Assembly: GCA_028821475.1 (NCBI GenBank)
Contig: JAPPGB010000128.1
Location: forward strand, 1-64,000
Source of the DNA: Spirochaetaceae bacterium
GTDB lineage: Bacteria; Spirochaetota; Spirochaetia; SZUA-6; Bin103
DNA length: 64,000 bases
Direction: 5' to 3'
Each line of letters starts with the position of its first letter. Positions within the stretch are counted from its first letter, which is position 1. A model generated the notes under the pieces. That model saw nothing but the letters and a program-made list of their open reading frames with translations. It was not told where the DNA came from and did no database searches. The translations under genes were made by a program, and so were the position numbers. Below are positions 17,540 to 26,688 of this stretch, piece after piece.

Positions 17540-18334
17540 ATGACGCAACCGGAGTTGCGGGCGTTGAGCCCGGAAGCAGTCGCCGAGTTTCAACTCAATG
17601 GGTTTCTCAAGGTCGAGAACGTGCTGAACGGCGACGAGGTCGCCGCATTGGGCGCTCACGCGGACCTGATCGCGGACGGCAGGGCGGAGCACATCCCCGA
17701 CACCAGTCTCCAGTTGGAGCCGGTGTTTCGCGACGGCACCACCGCGGTTGCCGACCGCGTGCTGGCCACCCGCAAGCTGTTCAACATGGCGGTGTACGAC
17801 GACCTGCTGTGGCGGCACGCCACCAACCCCGCCGTGGTCGACATCGTGGCCGACCTGCTCGGCACCGACGACATCAAGATGTACGGCGACCAGTTGTTCA
17901 TGAAGTCGCCGGTGACCGGCTCGGCACAGCCGTGGCACCAGGACTCCGCCTCCTGGCGCGACATCTTCCCCATGGACCTGGTGACCGCCTGGACGGCGAT
18001 CGACGACGCCACTCTGGACAACGGCTGCCTGCGCTTCGTACCCGGCACCCACCGCTGGGGGATGCTGTCGCGCGAGCGCCTGGACCACTTCATCGACGAC
18101 CTGGAGACCGAGCGGTGGCCGGCGGTCCCGGTGCCGGTGCCCGCCGGCGGCATCAGCTTCCACCACAGCCTGACCCTGCACACCAGCAGCAGGAACACGT
18201 CGCCGACGCGGCGGCGCGCCTACGCCATCCACTACATGCGCGCCAGCTCGTGGCAGGACGTCACCGTCACCGACGCCCCCAGGATGCCGCCCTTCAAGCA
18301 GGTACGCGGAGGGTCGTTGCCCGGGCGCGTCTGA
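17540..18334 (+). CDS. Phytanoyl-CoA dioxygenase (PhyH) family protein
   Basis: 264-residue Fe(II)/2-oxoglutarate oxygenase. His133-x-Asp135 (PWHQDSASW) and a distal His in FHHSLTLHTSSRN (His214 by the HxSxxN pattern) form the metal triad, with Arg224-226 as the 2-oxoglutarate ligand. I start at ATG 17540 because the 27 codons before it are Arg-rich and overlap the vapC stop. It lies 8 bp upstream of a sulfatase on the same strand, so the two are likely co-transcribed and act on the same compound. HQD rather than HRD and the spacing make it a different subgroup from the gene at 6989. Confidence 0.9.
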   Translation: MTQPELRALSPEAVAEFQLNGFLKVENVLNGDEVAALGAHADLIADGRAEHIPDTSLQLEPVFRDGTTAVADRVLATRKLFNMAVYDDLLWRHATNPAVVDIVADLLGTDDIKMYGDQLFMKSPVTGSAQPWHQDSASWRDIFPMDLVTAWTAIDDATLDNGCLRFVPGTHRWGMLSRERLDHFIDDLETERWPAVPVPVPAGGISFHHSLTLHTSSRNTSPTRRRAYAIHYMRASSWQDVTVTDAPRMPPFKQVRGGSLPGRV

Positions 18335-18342
18335 CCGCCACG

Positions 18343-19815
18343 ATGAGCGACCGGCTGACGCTGCGCACGCCGCGGCCGCCCAACGTGCTGTGGGTGTTCG
18401 GCGACCAGCACCGTGCGCAGGCCACCAGCTACCGCGGCGACCCCAATGTACTCACGCCCAACATCGACAACCTGGCGCGCGAGGGGATGCGCTTCGACGC
18501 GGCGGTCGCCGGCGCGCCGTGGTGCACCCCGTTTCGGGCCGCGCTGCTGACCGGGCGCTACCCGCATCAGACGGGGGCGGTGCGCACGCCGTCCGCGTTG
18601 CCGGCCGACATCCCCACCGTCGCGCACGCGTTCGAGGGCGCCGGCTACCATACCGCCTACGTCGGCAAGTGGCACCTGGACGGCGGCAATTTCCCCACCC
18701 ACTACGTGCCGCCCGAGCGTCGCGGCGGGTTCCGCTACTGGATGGGCTACGAGAACAACAACAACCAGCACGAGTGCTACGTGTATGGCACCGACAGCGA
18801 GCAGCCCCAGCGGCTGCCCGGCTACGAGACCGACGCCCTGAGCGACCTGCTGATCGCCCACCTGCGCCGCCACGTCGACGCCGCAGAAGAAGACCGGCCG
18901 CGTGACCGAGTTATGCGACAAGCGGGAAGCGACGCGGACAAGGCCGCCGGGCTCACTCCGGCCACCGCCGGTCCCGAGTACCGCCCGTTCTTCGCCGTGC
19001 TTTCGGTGCAGCCGCCGCACGGCCCCAACGTGACGCCCACCAATCCGCCCTACGGCGCACCCCGCACTCATCCCGCGGCTATCGAGCTGCGACGCAACGT
19101 GCCGGTCATCGCCGGCGTCGAGCGGCGGGCGCGCTTCGACCTGGCCGGGTACTACGCCATGATCGAGAATCTGGACTACAACATCGGGCGCATCCGCACC
19201 GCCCTCACCGACATGGGCGTCGACCGCGACACCTACGTGGTGTTCTTCTCCGACCACGGCGACATGATGGGCAGCCACGGCCAGTTCGGGAAATCGACGC
19301 CGTGGGAAGAGGCGATCCGGGTGCCGTTCATCGTCCACCGTGCCGGCGGCGACTACAACATGCGGGTCGGCGGCAGCGACGCGCCGCTCAACCACGTCGA
19401 CATAGCCCCTACCAGTCTCGGGCTGTGCGGCATCGACGCGCCTGTGGGCATGGCCGGCTACGACTACTCCGCGCACTGCATCCGCTCGGACGCCCCCGAG
19501 TTCCGCGGCGACCCGCGGCCGGAGACGGAACCGGACAGCGCCTACCTGCAGCAGATCCCTCCCAAGCTGCACCGCCACACCACCAGCCAGCCGTGGCGCG
19601 GCGTGGTCACCCGCGACGGATGGAAGTACGCCTGCACCCCCGGCAGCGACTGGATGCTGTTCGACACCGCCAACGACCCCTACGAGCAGGCCAACTACGT
19701 GTTCGACGCCGCCTACCAGGAACAGAAGGAACGCTGCCACCGCCTGCTCACCGACTGGATCGAGGCGACCGGGGACGAATTCCGGCTCCCGAACGTCGCC
19801 CTTCCCTCCGCCTGA
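18343..19815 (+). CDS. Sulfatase (arylsulfatase A family)
   Basis: 490-residue formylglycine-dependent sulfatase. The maturation motif Cys61-Thr-Pro-Phe-Arg65 followed by AALLTGR is intact. The metal-site residues appear at VFGDQHR and FFSDHGDMMGSHG, and the family lysine/histidine motif at YVGKWHLDGG. It hydrolyses sulfate esters. No signal peptide is seen, so it may act in the cytoplasm on imported substrate. It needs a formylglycine-generating or anSME enzyme, which is not in the window. It is operonic with the PhyH gene upstream. Confidence 0.92.
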   Translation: MSDRLTLRTPRPPNVLWVFGDQHRAQATSYRGDPNVLTPNIDNLAREGMRFDAAVAGAPWCTPFRAALLTGRYPHQTGAVRTPSALPADIPTVAHAFEGAGYHTAYVGKWHLDGGNFPTHYVPPERRGGFRYWMGYENNNNQHECYVYGTDSEQPQRLPGYETDALSDLLIAHLRRHVDAAEEDRPRDRVMRQAGSDADKAAGLTPATAGPEYRPFFAVLSVQPPHGPNVTPTNPPYGAPRTHPAAIELRRNVPVIAGVERRARFDLAGYYAMIENLDYNIGRIRTALTDMGVDRDTYVVFFSDHGDMMGSHGQFGKSTPWEEAIRVPFIVHRAGGDYNMRVGGSDAPLNHVDIAPTSLGLCGIDAPVGMAGYDYSAHCIRSDAPEFRGDPRPETEPDSAYLQQIPPKLHRHTTSQPWRGVVTRDGWKYACTPGSDWMLFDTANDPYEQANYVFDAAYQEQKERCHRLLTDWIEATGDEFRLPNVALPSA

Positions 19816-19897
19816 CGGGACACCATGGGCGCACTGACCATGGGCGCATTGTCGCAGAGCACAGCGCGGCTGTCATCCAGCCTCCGGGTCGAAGGGA

Positions 19898-20086
19898 CTA
19901 TCGCCTACCTGGCGCGCCGTAGCTGCCCTGACCGCCGCGCAGCCGGGGGTCGAGCAGGTCCCGTACCGCGTCACCGAACATGTTGAGACTGTAGACCACG
20001 ATGGTCAGGCAGAAACCAGGCCAGAATGCCAGCCGGGGGGCTATCTCCATGTACCTGCGCCCCTCCCTGCTGAGCATGCCACCCCA
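19898..20086 (-). pseudogene. 3' fragment of a dppC-like permease gene
   Basis: Encodes about 60 C-terminal residues (WGGMLSREGRRYMEIAP, then FGDAVRDLLDPRLRGG) nearly matching the end of the intact permease at 20598-21554, on the same strand. Homology stops abruptly at 20086, where a different gene fragment on the opposite strand begins. A recombination scar, not a functional gene. Confidence 0.85.
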
Positions 20087-20419
20087 GAACTGCTCGACTC
20101 GGGCCTGGAGCGTGGGGTCATCACGGAAGATGATTGGGAAGAGGTGCGGCTGGCCGACGTCGTCGTGCATGGCCTGCGGCGCGACGATGGCACCGAGGTG
20201 TTCCTGGTGGTCGAAGTCTCCTGGGGCGTGGGATTGTACGATCTCGAGCGGGCCGTGCGGCGGGCCGGCATTCTCGGCCGCCTTGTCGCTCCGGTGCTGC
20301 CGGTGGTGGCGGGAAACGGCGTGACCGCCGAAGCGCGCAGCCGGTGCGACGCGGAGGGTGTGTGGCTGGTGCTCGATGGCCGCGTCGTGCCGCCCAACGG
20401 GACGGCGAACAGCGGCTGA
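20087..20419 (+). pseudogene. C-terminal part of a PD-(D/E)XK-like conserved protein
   Basis: An open frame reads LLDSGLERGVITEDDW, then ADVVVHGLR, EVFLVVEVSWGVGLYDLERA, LPVVAGNGVTAEA and WLVLDGRV. The beta-alpha pattern with a conserved E-x-S and the alternating strand layout resembles the C-terminal half of conserved bacterial proteins suspected to be PD-(D/E)XK nucleases. I recognise the pattern, not a named family. The start is lost at the dppC scar (20086). GTG at 20144 could still initiate a 91-residue product, but a truncated gene is more likely. Confidence 0.55.
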
Positions 20420-20481
20420 CCATGAGTGGTCCGGCTGCCGGAGCCAACGGCAACCGTGGCACCGGCGCGGTGCGCACGGCG

Positions 20482-20598
20482 CTACATCCCCCAGACCGTG
20501 TCCGGCGCGCCGGCTCGCGAAGGCGGGTCGGTGCGCCCACACGCGTACTCCCCTTCGATACGCCCGCCTTCGTTCTCGATGTGCTGCAGGTCCGTCAT
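20482..20598 (-). pseudogene. Possible 5' remnant of an oppD/dppD ATPase gene
   Basis: ATG at 20598 overlaps the dppC stop (TGATG). The product begins MTDLQHIEN, the way OppD/DppD ATPases often begin, then departs into unrelated sequence and stops after 38 codons with no Walker motif. This would be the place for dppD in an intact operon. The match is short, so this is tentative. Confidence 0.35.
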
Positions 20599-21554
20599 CA
20601 GGACCCGGCCCCGAGACGACCCCCGCCGCCGCGCAGCCGCGGATCGAGCAGGTCGCGTACCGCGTCGCCGAACATGTTCAGGCTGTAGACGACGATCGTC
20701 AGGCACAGGCCTGGCCACAGTGCCAGCCGCGGCGCCATCTCCATGTACTGGCGCCCCTCCCGGCTCAGCATGCCGCCCCAACTGGGAACCTGGAGCGGCA
20801 GACCGAAGCCGAGGAAGCTCAGAGACGCCTCGGTGATGATCACCGCCCCGATGTTGATGCTGAAGATCACGATTATCGGAGCCGCGATATTGGGCAGCAC
20901 GTGGCGCACCAGCGTCTTCCACGTCGCCGAACCGATCACCTCCGCGGCCTGAAAGTAGGCATTCTCCTTGACCCCGATAACAGCCCCACGCACCACGCGT
21001 GAGGCGGGGATGCCGCCGACGACGCCCAGCACCACGATGAGCTGCACGATCCCCCGCCCCGTTATCGACATCACCGTCAACAGCAGCAGCAGTCCCGGGA
21101 ACGACATCCAGGCATCGACGAACCGCTGCACCACCAGGTCCAGCTTGCCGCCGATGAAGCCCGACGTGCCGCCGATCAGCCCGGCCACGAGAACGTTGAG
21201 GGTGGTCGCGGCGAACCCGACGAACATCGAGATCCGCGCCCCGTGAATGAGGCGGCTCAGCACGTCGCGCCCCAGGTGGTCGGCGCCCAGGAGATGAGCG
21301 GCTGACGGGCCCTGCAGGATGTCCGGCAGATTTATCTCTCGGGGGCGATACGGCGCCAGAACATCGGCAAAGATGCTCACCAGAATCAATATCACGACGA
21401 CAATCCCGCCGACAGCTCCCACCGGCCGTTCCCGCCACAGCCGGACGAAGAAACTGCGTCCCCGTTCACTGGTCCGAAAGTGCGGGCGAGCCGCCGATGC
21501 ATGAGCTTCGATTTTCATCGTCTTCCGTGTCACGGAGTGACCTTGCCGACTCAT
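20598..21554 (-). CDS. Peptide-type ABC transporter permease, DppC/OppC family (set 2)
   Basis: 318-residue permease. Six membrane segments are visible. The family motif is LGADHLGRDVLSR, and the ATPase-contact loop is NAYFQAAEVIGSATWKTLVRH. It ends FGDAVRDLLDPRLRGG, a typical DppC C-terminus. ATG 21554 follows the dppB stop by 6 bp. An alternative ATG at 21518 (MKIEAHAS) has a better ribosome site (GGAAG), and the duplicated fragment at 50249-50330 starts from the same region. It is the most similar in layout to the permease at 48283-49197. Third and last intact gene of the SBP-dppB-dppC operon. Confidence 0.9.
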   Translation of the reverse strand: MSRQGHSVTRKTMKIEAHASAARPHFRTSERGRSFFVRLWRERPVGAVGGIVVVILILVSIFADVLAPYRPREINLPDILQGPSAAHLLGADHLGRDVLSRLIHGARISMFVGFAATTLNVLVAGLIGGTSGFIGGKLDLVVQRFVDAWMSFPGLLLLLTVMSITGRGIVQLIVVLGVVGGIPASRVVRGAVIGVKENAYFQAAEVIGSATWKTLVRHVLPNIAAPIIVIFSINIGAVIITEASLSFLGFGLPLQVPSWGGMLSREGRQYMEMAPRLALWPGLCLTIVVYSLNMFGDAVRDLLDPRLRGGGGRLGAGS

Positions 21555-21560
21555 CACGAA

Positions 21561-22514
21561 TCATTCATAGCGGAGTCGGGGGTCCAGATAGGGATACATC
21601 AGGTCGGTAGCCAGATTGATCGCCATGACCCCGGTGGCGAACATCAGATTCACGCCCGAGACCACCGGGTAGTCTCTGCGTCCCAGCGCATCTACCATAA
21701 GCCGGCCTACGCCCGGCAGGTTGAATATGTTCTCGATGATCACCGACCCGCCAACCAGGATCGGCAACTGCAGGCCGATCAGCGAAACCACCGGGATGAG
21801 GGCATTCTTGACCGCATGGCGCAGCACGACGATCCGCTCCCGCAACCCTTTCGACCAGGCGGTGCGGACATAATCCTGCGGCAACACCTCCAGCATGGTG
21901 GTGCGGATCATCCGCATGGTGCTGGCGGAGAGGTAGGTCCCCAGAATCAGACTGGGAATGATCAGCACCCCGAGATTTCCCAGCGGGTCTTCGGTAAACG
22001 GAACCCACTGCATCGGAGGCGTCCAGCCCCACCAGATGGCCGGATAGAGCAACACCATGACCGCAATCCAGAAGTTGGGCGTCGCCAAGCCGATGATGGC
22101 GACCGAGCGCCCGGCGTAGTCGGTGACGGTACCCTGGCGAATCGCCGAGAAGATACCGACCGGCAGCGCGATCACGAGTCCGATGACGATCGCCAGGAAG
22201 CCAAGCCCCAGCGTTACCGGCAGTCCGCCTCTCAGCAACTCCTCTACCGGGCTATCGCTCCACAGCGATTCGCCGAGTGTGCCGTGCACGAAAACACCCC
22301 CTATCCAGCGGCCATACTGCACGGGCACCGGCACATCCAATCCCAGCATTCGTTCGAGTGCTGCACGGTCGAAGCCCCTTTGGTCTTGCAGGTCAGCCCC
22401 CATGGCGTCAATGACATCGCCCGGGATCAAGCGGACCGAGAGAAAGACGACGATGGTCAATATGAACAGGGTGGGGATGACCAGCAATACGCGCCTGATG
22501 ACATAGGCTCTCAT
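21561..22514 (-). CDS. Peptide-type ABC transporter permease, DppB/OppB family (set 2)
   Basis: 317-residue permease with the N-terminal signature RAYVIRRVLLVIPTLFILT and LIPGDVID, six membrane helices, and the conserved stretch VLRHAVKNALIPVVSLIGLQ followed by LVGGSVIIENIFNLPG. ATG 22514 aligns with the start of the set 4 paralogue. A longer start at 22529 is possible. A strong stem-loop lies between this gene and the binding-protein gene upstream (22530-22561), only 15 nt before the start, and may limit permease expression relative to the binding protein. Confidence 0.9.
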   Translation of the reverse strand: MRAYVIRRVLLVIPTLFILTIVVFLSVRLIPGDVIDAMGADLQDQRGFDRAALERMLGLDVPVPVQYGRWIGGVFVHGTLGESLWSDSPVEELLRGGLPVTLGLGFLAIVIGLVIALPVGIFSAIRQGTVTDYAGRSVAIIGLATPNFWIAVMVLLYPAIWWGWTPPMQWVPFTEDPLGNLGVLIIPSLILGTYLSASTMRMIRTTMLEVLPQDYVRTAWSKGLRERIVVLRHAVKNALIPVVSLIGLQLPILVGGSVIIENIFNLPGVGRLMVDALGRRDYPVVSGVNLMFATGVMAINLATDLMYPYLDPRLRYE

Positions 22515-22529
22515 ATCTTCGTGGTACAT

Positions 22530-22561
22530 GGGCGCCGGGAAGCGCAACGCTCCCGGCGCCC
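22530..22561 (-). promoter_or_regulatory. 11-bp stem-loop between binding-protein and dppB genes (set 2)
   Basis: GGGCGCCGGGA (22530-22540) pairs perfectly with TCCCGGCGCCC (22551-22561) around a 10-nt loop. Lies inside the operon, 110 nt after the binding-protein stop and 15 nt before dppB. Position suits an mRNA-stabilising or partial terminator element. Confidence 0.7.
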
Positions 22562-22671
22562 TCTGGTTCAGAGCAGCTCAGCGGCGATTTGGCTCAATCG
22601 CTCAAGGGGCGAGTTGATTCGTGCGGCTCGGTGTCCGCGCCGAGCTGCCGTGCACCGCTGTAGGCGCTGCG

Positions 22672-24453
22672 TCAGAAGCCCATTTCGCTCTTCAGCGCAC
22701 TATCGATCCACAGGCGCTCGAAAGGAGAATGTGTGCCAAAGAAGATTTCACCGTTGAAACCGATGACCCACGGCTGGACCGCCTCGAATTGGGGAACCTT
22801 GGGGCCCCATATGTACCAATGCTGCTCGATCATGTACATATCTGCCTCCGCCACCAGCCGCTGCTGCTCCTCGAGCGTGGAAGCGGCCATTGCGGCTTTC
22901 GCCTTGGCGTCCATCACCGTGTCCTGGTGTCCGGTGCGGCCCCAGACCATCCCGATCGTAAGCCTGTCAAGGAGGACGTTGGGGTCGGTGTCATTGCCGA
23001 GATCCATGAAGGTTATGCCTTCATAGGTACCGTCAGTTATCAACGCGCTCAGCTGCGTACCCTCGTGTGTCCTGATCTCTACGTCAACGCCGATCGCACC
23101 CCAGTACTCGACGGCTATTTCTTGATAGCCCATATCCCAAGTGGGCGCCGGGTTGTGGACCGCCTTGAATCGAATACCATCCGCGCCGCGCGGATACCCA
23201 GCCTCATCGAGCAACGCTTCGGCCCCTTCCGGGTCATAGGCAAAGACCTTCCTGGTCTCTTCGGGCCACTCCTCGAATGGAACGAAGAATCCCTTCATAC
23301 CGTCTCCAATAATCCCCTGGGGTTTCGTCATTCCAAAGCCCCCAAAGTAGGTATTGTTGATGGACTCGAGATCAATTGCCATCTGCATCGCCTTGCGCAC
23401 TCTGATGTCTTGAAACGGCGACGGGTGGCGCATGTTGAAAGCAACCGAGGTTTCCGACCGAAAGGCCCACGGATGTACCACGATTTCGGGATTGGTACGC
23501 TGCAGGGTCTCTACCTGGGCCGCCTGCAACTGACCCCCGCCGGACTGACCGATGTAATCGATCCTGCCCGAGCGTAACGACGCCAACTGTGTTGCTTTCT
23601 CCGGCATGATCAGCCGATTTACCTGGTCGATGTAGGGCAGGCGGTTGTCCGGGTATTTCTCGTCATGGTCCCAGTAGTCAGGATTCTTGGAATAGGTGAT
23701 GGAGCTGCCCTCGATCCATTCGGTCAGCATATAGGGCCCGGTGCCGACCATGTTGTCGCAGTCCGTCAGGTCGCCGTGTTGCTCGATCACCTCGGGGGGT
23801 AACATGAAGACCCACCAGTTGATGAGGAGAACCTCCGGCAAGTCTACCTTTGGCGTCGTCAGCTTGATGACAACCGTTGAATCGTCACTGGCCGTTATCG
23901 ATTCAAATGGTAGCGAGGCGATTGGGGTAGCAGCCCCAGGTTCAGTAAAGCCGCTGCCCAAACCCGTATAACGGTGAAGGTTGTATACGACATCCTGGGC
24001 AGTGAACTCGCGACCGTTCATCGGCGCCTTGTCGTGCCAGCGAACGCCCTCGCGAATGTGAAAGAGATACGTCAGTGGGTCGGCCATCTCCCAGCTTTCC
24101 GCCAGCGCCCCGGTCACAAAACGGAGAGGAGTATACGGGTCGGCAAAGCTGATCTCGGCCCTGTCTGCTCCCCAGTCCCCGAGGCCCAGCTTCTCTCCAA
24201 CGAGGGTGATGGCCCGTGGCCCCCAGCCATGGATGTGAGGATCACAGTGCGGAGCCCCGAGGGCATCGCCCCAGGTGAATGTCCCGCCATACTCCGGCGC
24301 CGACACCATCTTGCCGGTGGTGGGGTCGAGCACCATCTCCTTCTCCATCGCCGCGGCCGGCGCCTCTTCCGCGGCCGGGCTTGCCCCGAGGCCGGTTGCG
24401 GTCAGTGCGAGACCACACAGCACGGCCAGGCAGGTTCGCATTACGTCATGCAT
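22672..24453 (-). CDS. Extracellular solute-binding protein, family 5 (set 2)
   Basis: 593-residue SBP_bac_5 protein. Signal peptide covers residues 1-27 (hydrophobic LAVLCGLALTATGLG). The mature start runs through an acidic/Ala linker to LDPTTGKMVSAPEYGGTFTW. Family features are REGVRWHDKAPMNGREFTAQ and IRVRKAMQMAIDLESINNTY. ATG 24453 is chosen for the signal peptide and for AGGAG 8 nt upstream. First gene of the minus-strand operon with dppB and dppC. Its organisation and the TGK(M/V)xSAPEYGGT entry motif are shared with the set 4 protein, so these two form one subfamily and sets 1 and 3 another. Confidence 0.92.
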   Translation of the reverse strand: MHDVMRTCLAVLCGLALTATGLGASPAAEEAPAAAMEKEMVLDPTTGKMVSAPEYGGTFTWGDALGAPHCDPHIHGWGPRAITLVGEKLGLGDWGADRAEISFADPYTPLRFVTGALAESWEMADPLTYLFHIREGVRWHDKAPMNGREFTAQDVVYNLHRYTGLGSGFTEPGAATPIASLPFESITASDDSTVVIKLTTPKVDLPEVLLINWWVFMLPPEVIEQHGDLTDCDNMVGTGPYMLTEWIEGSSITYSKNPDYWDHDEKYPDNRLPYIDQVNRLIMPEKATQLASLRSGRIDYIGQSGGGQLQAAQVETLQRTNPEIVVHPWAFRSETSVAFNMRHPSPFQDIRVRKAMQMAIDLESINNTYFGGFGMTKPQGIIGDGMKGFFVPFEEWPEETRKVFAYDPEGAEALLDEAGYPRGADGIRFKAVHNPAPTWDMGYQEIAVEYWGAIGVDVEIRTHEGTQLSALITDGTYEGITFMDLGNDTDPNVLLDRLTIGMVWGRTGHQDTVMDAKAKAAMAASTLEEQQRLVAEADMYMIEQHWYIWGPKVPQFEAVQPWVIGFNGEIFFGTHSPFERLWIDSALKSEMGF

Positions 24454-24822
24454 TGTCTTGACTCCTGATATTTCGAGAGTACCGAGACTCACAGCCGGCC
24501 CCTCGCCTACTCTCGAGGTGTACCTGCAGTCGCAGGTGACCAGAAAGCGAGGCGACTGCTCCGGATCAGTTCCGCATCCTACAAACGGCACCTCCTTGAA
24601 CGCGTGCGCGCACCCGATCCCGGAACGCCGCGTGCGGCGGTGGTCGGCAACGCAGCGAATGTGATTGACGGGAAAGGCCGGCGGCGGACACCGGCGATAG
24701 GAGTTGATGAGTGGATTGACGCAGGTCGGAAAGCAGGTGTGCCGATCCCGGGTATGGGCCGGGCGAGGCGCACAACGTGGGGTCGGTCGGTGTTTCCGGG
24801 TTCTACGCTAGAGCTATCGTGA
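24454..24822. other. Gene-free upstream region of set 2
   Basis: Holds the presumptive promoter of the set 2 operon. TTCGAGAGTACCGA at 24472-24485 recurs with one change at 52255-52268 at a similar distance from the set 4 binding-protein gene, and is the best candidate for a shared control site. Further out no gene is supported. Confidence 0.4.
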
Positions 24823-24883
24823 GTGGACGGGTGGACGGGTGGACGGGTGGACGGGTGGACGGGTGGACGGGTGGACGGGTGGA
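24823..24883. repeat. 8-bp tandem repeat, 7.6 copies
   Basis: Seven perfect copies of GTGGACGG and a partial eighth lie about 100 bp before the DUF1703-type gene. No spacers, so not CRISPR. A perfect short array of this kind is prone to slippage. Confidence 0.95.
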
Positions 24884-24979
24884 AACATAATGTTCACCGT
24901 GCTCTCTTCGCTATCACAGCACAAAACGGAAATCATGTCAACACGTTTGAATCCGTCGGGCGACGGGGTAGGATGAGGC

Positions 24980-26527
24980 GTGACCCGGCGCAGACTGCCC
25001 ATCGGTATACAGACCTTCCGCGAGGTGCGCGAAGAGGACTGCTACTACGTGGACAAGACGCCCTACATCGCGCGGCTGCTGGACGAAGGCAAGCATTACT
25101 TTCTGTCGCGCCCGCGGCGATTCGGCAAGAGTCTGTTCCTGGACACCCTGAAGGAGCTGTTCGAGGGCACCGAGGAACTGTTCACGGCGCTCCACATCCA
25201 CGACCGCTGGGACTGGTCGGCGCGCCACCCGGTGGTGCGGCTGGACTTCGCCGGCGGGAGCTTCAAGGATCCCGGCTACCTGCAGACCAACCTTGCGGCG
25301 CAGTTGGACGGCATCGAGGTAGCGAGCGGGGTGAGCCCGCGCTACGACACGCCGCCGGAGCGGTTCGGCTACCTGATCCGGTCGCTGCATGAGCGCAGCG
25401 GGCAGCGGGTGGCGGTGCTGGTGGACGAGTACGACAAGCCGATCCTGGATGCGCTGGAGACGCCGGAGATCGCCCGTGCCAACCGCGACTACCTGCGCGG
25501 CCTGTACGGGGTGATCAAGGCGCGTGACGCGCACGTGAGGTTCACGTTCGTGACGGGGGTAAGCAAGTTCTCCAAGGTGAGTCTGTTTTCCGACTTGAAC
25601 AACCTCACCGACATCACGCTGGATCCAGCCTATTCGGCGATCTGCGGCTACACCGAGGGCGACCTGGAGACGGTGTTCGCGCCGGAGCTGGCCGGCCTGG
25701 ACCGCGAGCGGGTGCGCGAGTGGTACAACGGCTATAGCTGGCTGGGCACGGAGAAGGTATACAACCCGTACGACGTGCTGCTGTTGCTGCGCCGCCACAA
25801 GTTTGCCGCCCACTGGTTCGAGACCGGGACGCCGGCGTTCCTGGTGGAGACCTTGTTCAAACGACGGGTTTCCTCGGTGTCGCTGGGGCAGACGGTGAGT
25901 ACGGAGGCGCTCCTGTCGGTATTCGACGTGGATCTGATCGGCACCGAAGCGCTACTGTTCCAGACCGGCTATCTGACGATCATCGGGGAAGAGGATCTGG
26001 GTGGCGAGACGCTGTATCGGCTGGACTATCCCAACCGGGAGGTGCGCCAGAGCCTGAATCGGGTGCTTTTGCGCCACCTGGTGCAGGACGCGAAGCGGCA
26101 GACGGCCAACAGCATGCGTCTCGCGCGGCTGTTGCAGGCGCACGACTGCGCGGGGCTGAAGGAATTGTTCCACGCCTTCTTCGCGAGCATTCCGTACCAG
26201 TGGTACACAAACAACCAGATCGCCCATTACGAGGGCTTCTACGCAAGCGTGGTCTACTCCTACTTCGCGGCGCTGGGGTACGAGATCGTGGTGGAGGAAT
26301 CGAGCAGCCACGGGCGGCTGGACATGGCGGTGCGCACCGGCGGCCACGTGTACCTGTTCGAGTTCAAGGTCGTGGAGATGGCGCCGCCGGGGTCGGCGCT
26401 GGCGCAGTTGCGGGAGCGCGGGTACGCGGACAAGTACCGGGGCCGGGGCGAGCCGGTCCACCTGATCGGTGTGGAGTTCAGCCGCGAGACACGCAACGTG
26501 ACGGCGTTCGAGGTGGCGGACGGCTGA
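24980..26527 (+). CDS. AAA-ATPase-like / PD-(D/E)XK nuclease protein (DUF1703 type)
   Basis: 515 residues. The N-terminal half is the AAA-ATPase-like domain of DUF1703 proteins: YYVDKTPYIARLL, then FLSRPRRFGKSLFLDTL (residues 41-57) as a Walker A variant, and VLVDEYDKPI as Walker B. The C-terminal part matches the PDDEXK_9 nuclease fold, with GRLDMAV and LFEFKV supplying the catalytic Asp and Glu-x-Lys. Starts with GTG. The family is widespread in multicopy form in bacteria from anaerobic or host habitats. Its role is unknown, with suggested links to defence or mobile elements. Convergent with the ATPase/TPR pair. Confidence 0.85.
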   Translation: MTRRRLPIGIQTFREVREEDCYYVDKTPYIARLLDEGKHYFLSRPRRFGKSLFLDTLKELFEGTEELFTALHIHDRWDWSARHPVVRLDFAGGSFKDPGYLQTNLAAQLDGIEVASGVSPRYDTPPERFGYLIRSLHERSGQRVAVLVDEYDKPILDALETPEIARANRDYLRGLYGVIKARDAHVRFTFVTGVSKFSKVSLFSDLNNLTDITLDPAYSAICGYTEGDLETVFAPELAGLDRERVREWYNGYSWLGTEKVYNPYDVLLLLRRHKFAAHWFETGTPAFLVETLFKRRVSSVSLGQTVSTEALLSVFDVDLIGTEALLFQTGYLTIIGEEDLGGETLYRLDYPNREVRQSLNRVLLRHLVQDAKRQTANSMRLARLLQAHDCAGLKELFHAFFASIPYQWYTNNQIAHYEGFYASVVYSYFAALGYEIVVEESSSHGRLDMAVRTGGHVYLFEFKVVEMAPPGSALAQLRERGYADKYRGRGEPVHLIGVEFSRETRNVTAFEVADG

Positions 26528-26688
26528 GGGCCGGCTCACCGTCGCTGAAGACGGCAGGCGTCAAGCAGTTCTGCGGCGCATTCCGAGGCAGCAAGATCGT
26601 CAGGGAAACATCCACCGCGTGGCGCGAACCGCCCGCCCAGGACGCCCACCCCCGCCACCGACCGGGTCGCACGCGGCACTACTTCGGG

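Noticed and set aside
20144-20419. Intact 91-residue small gene
   Set aside because: Coding-like sequence continues upstream of the GTG to the dppC junction, so this is more likely a truncated gene than a complete small one.
24823-24883. CRISPR or iteron array
   Set aside because: 8-bp units without spacers; no Cas, Rep or AT-rich origin features nearby.
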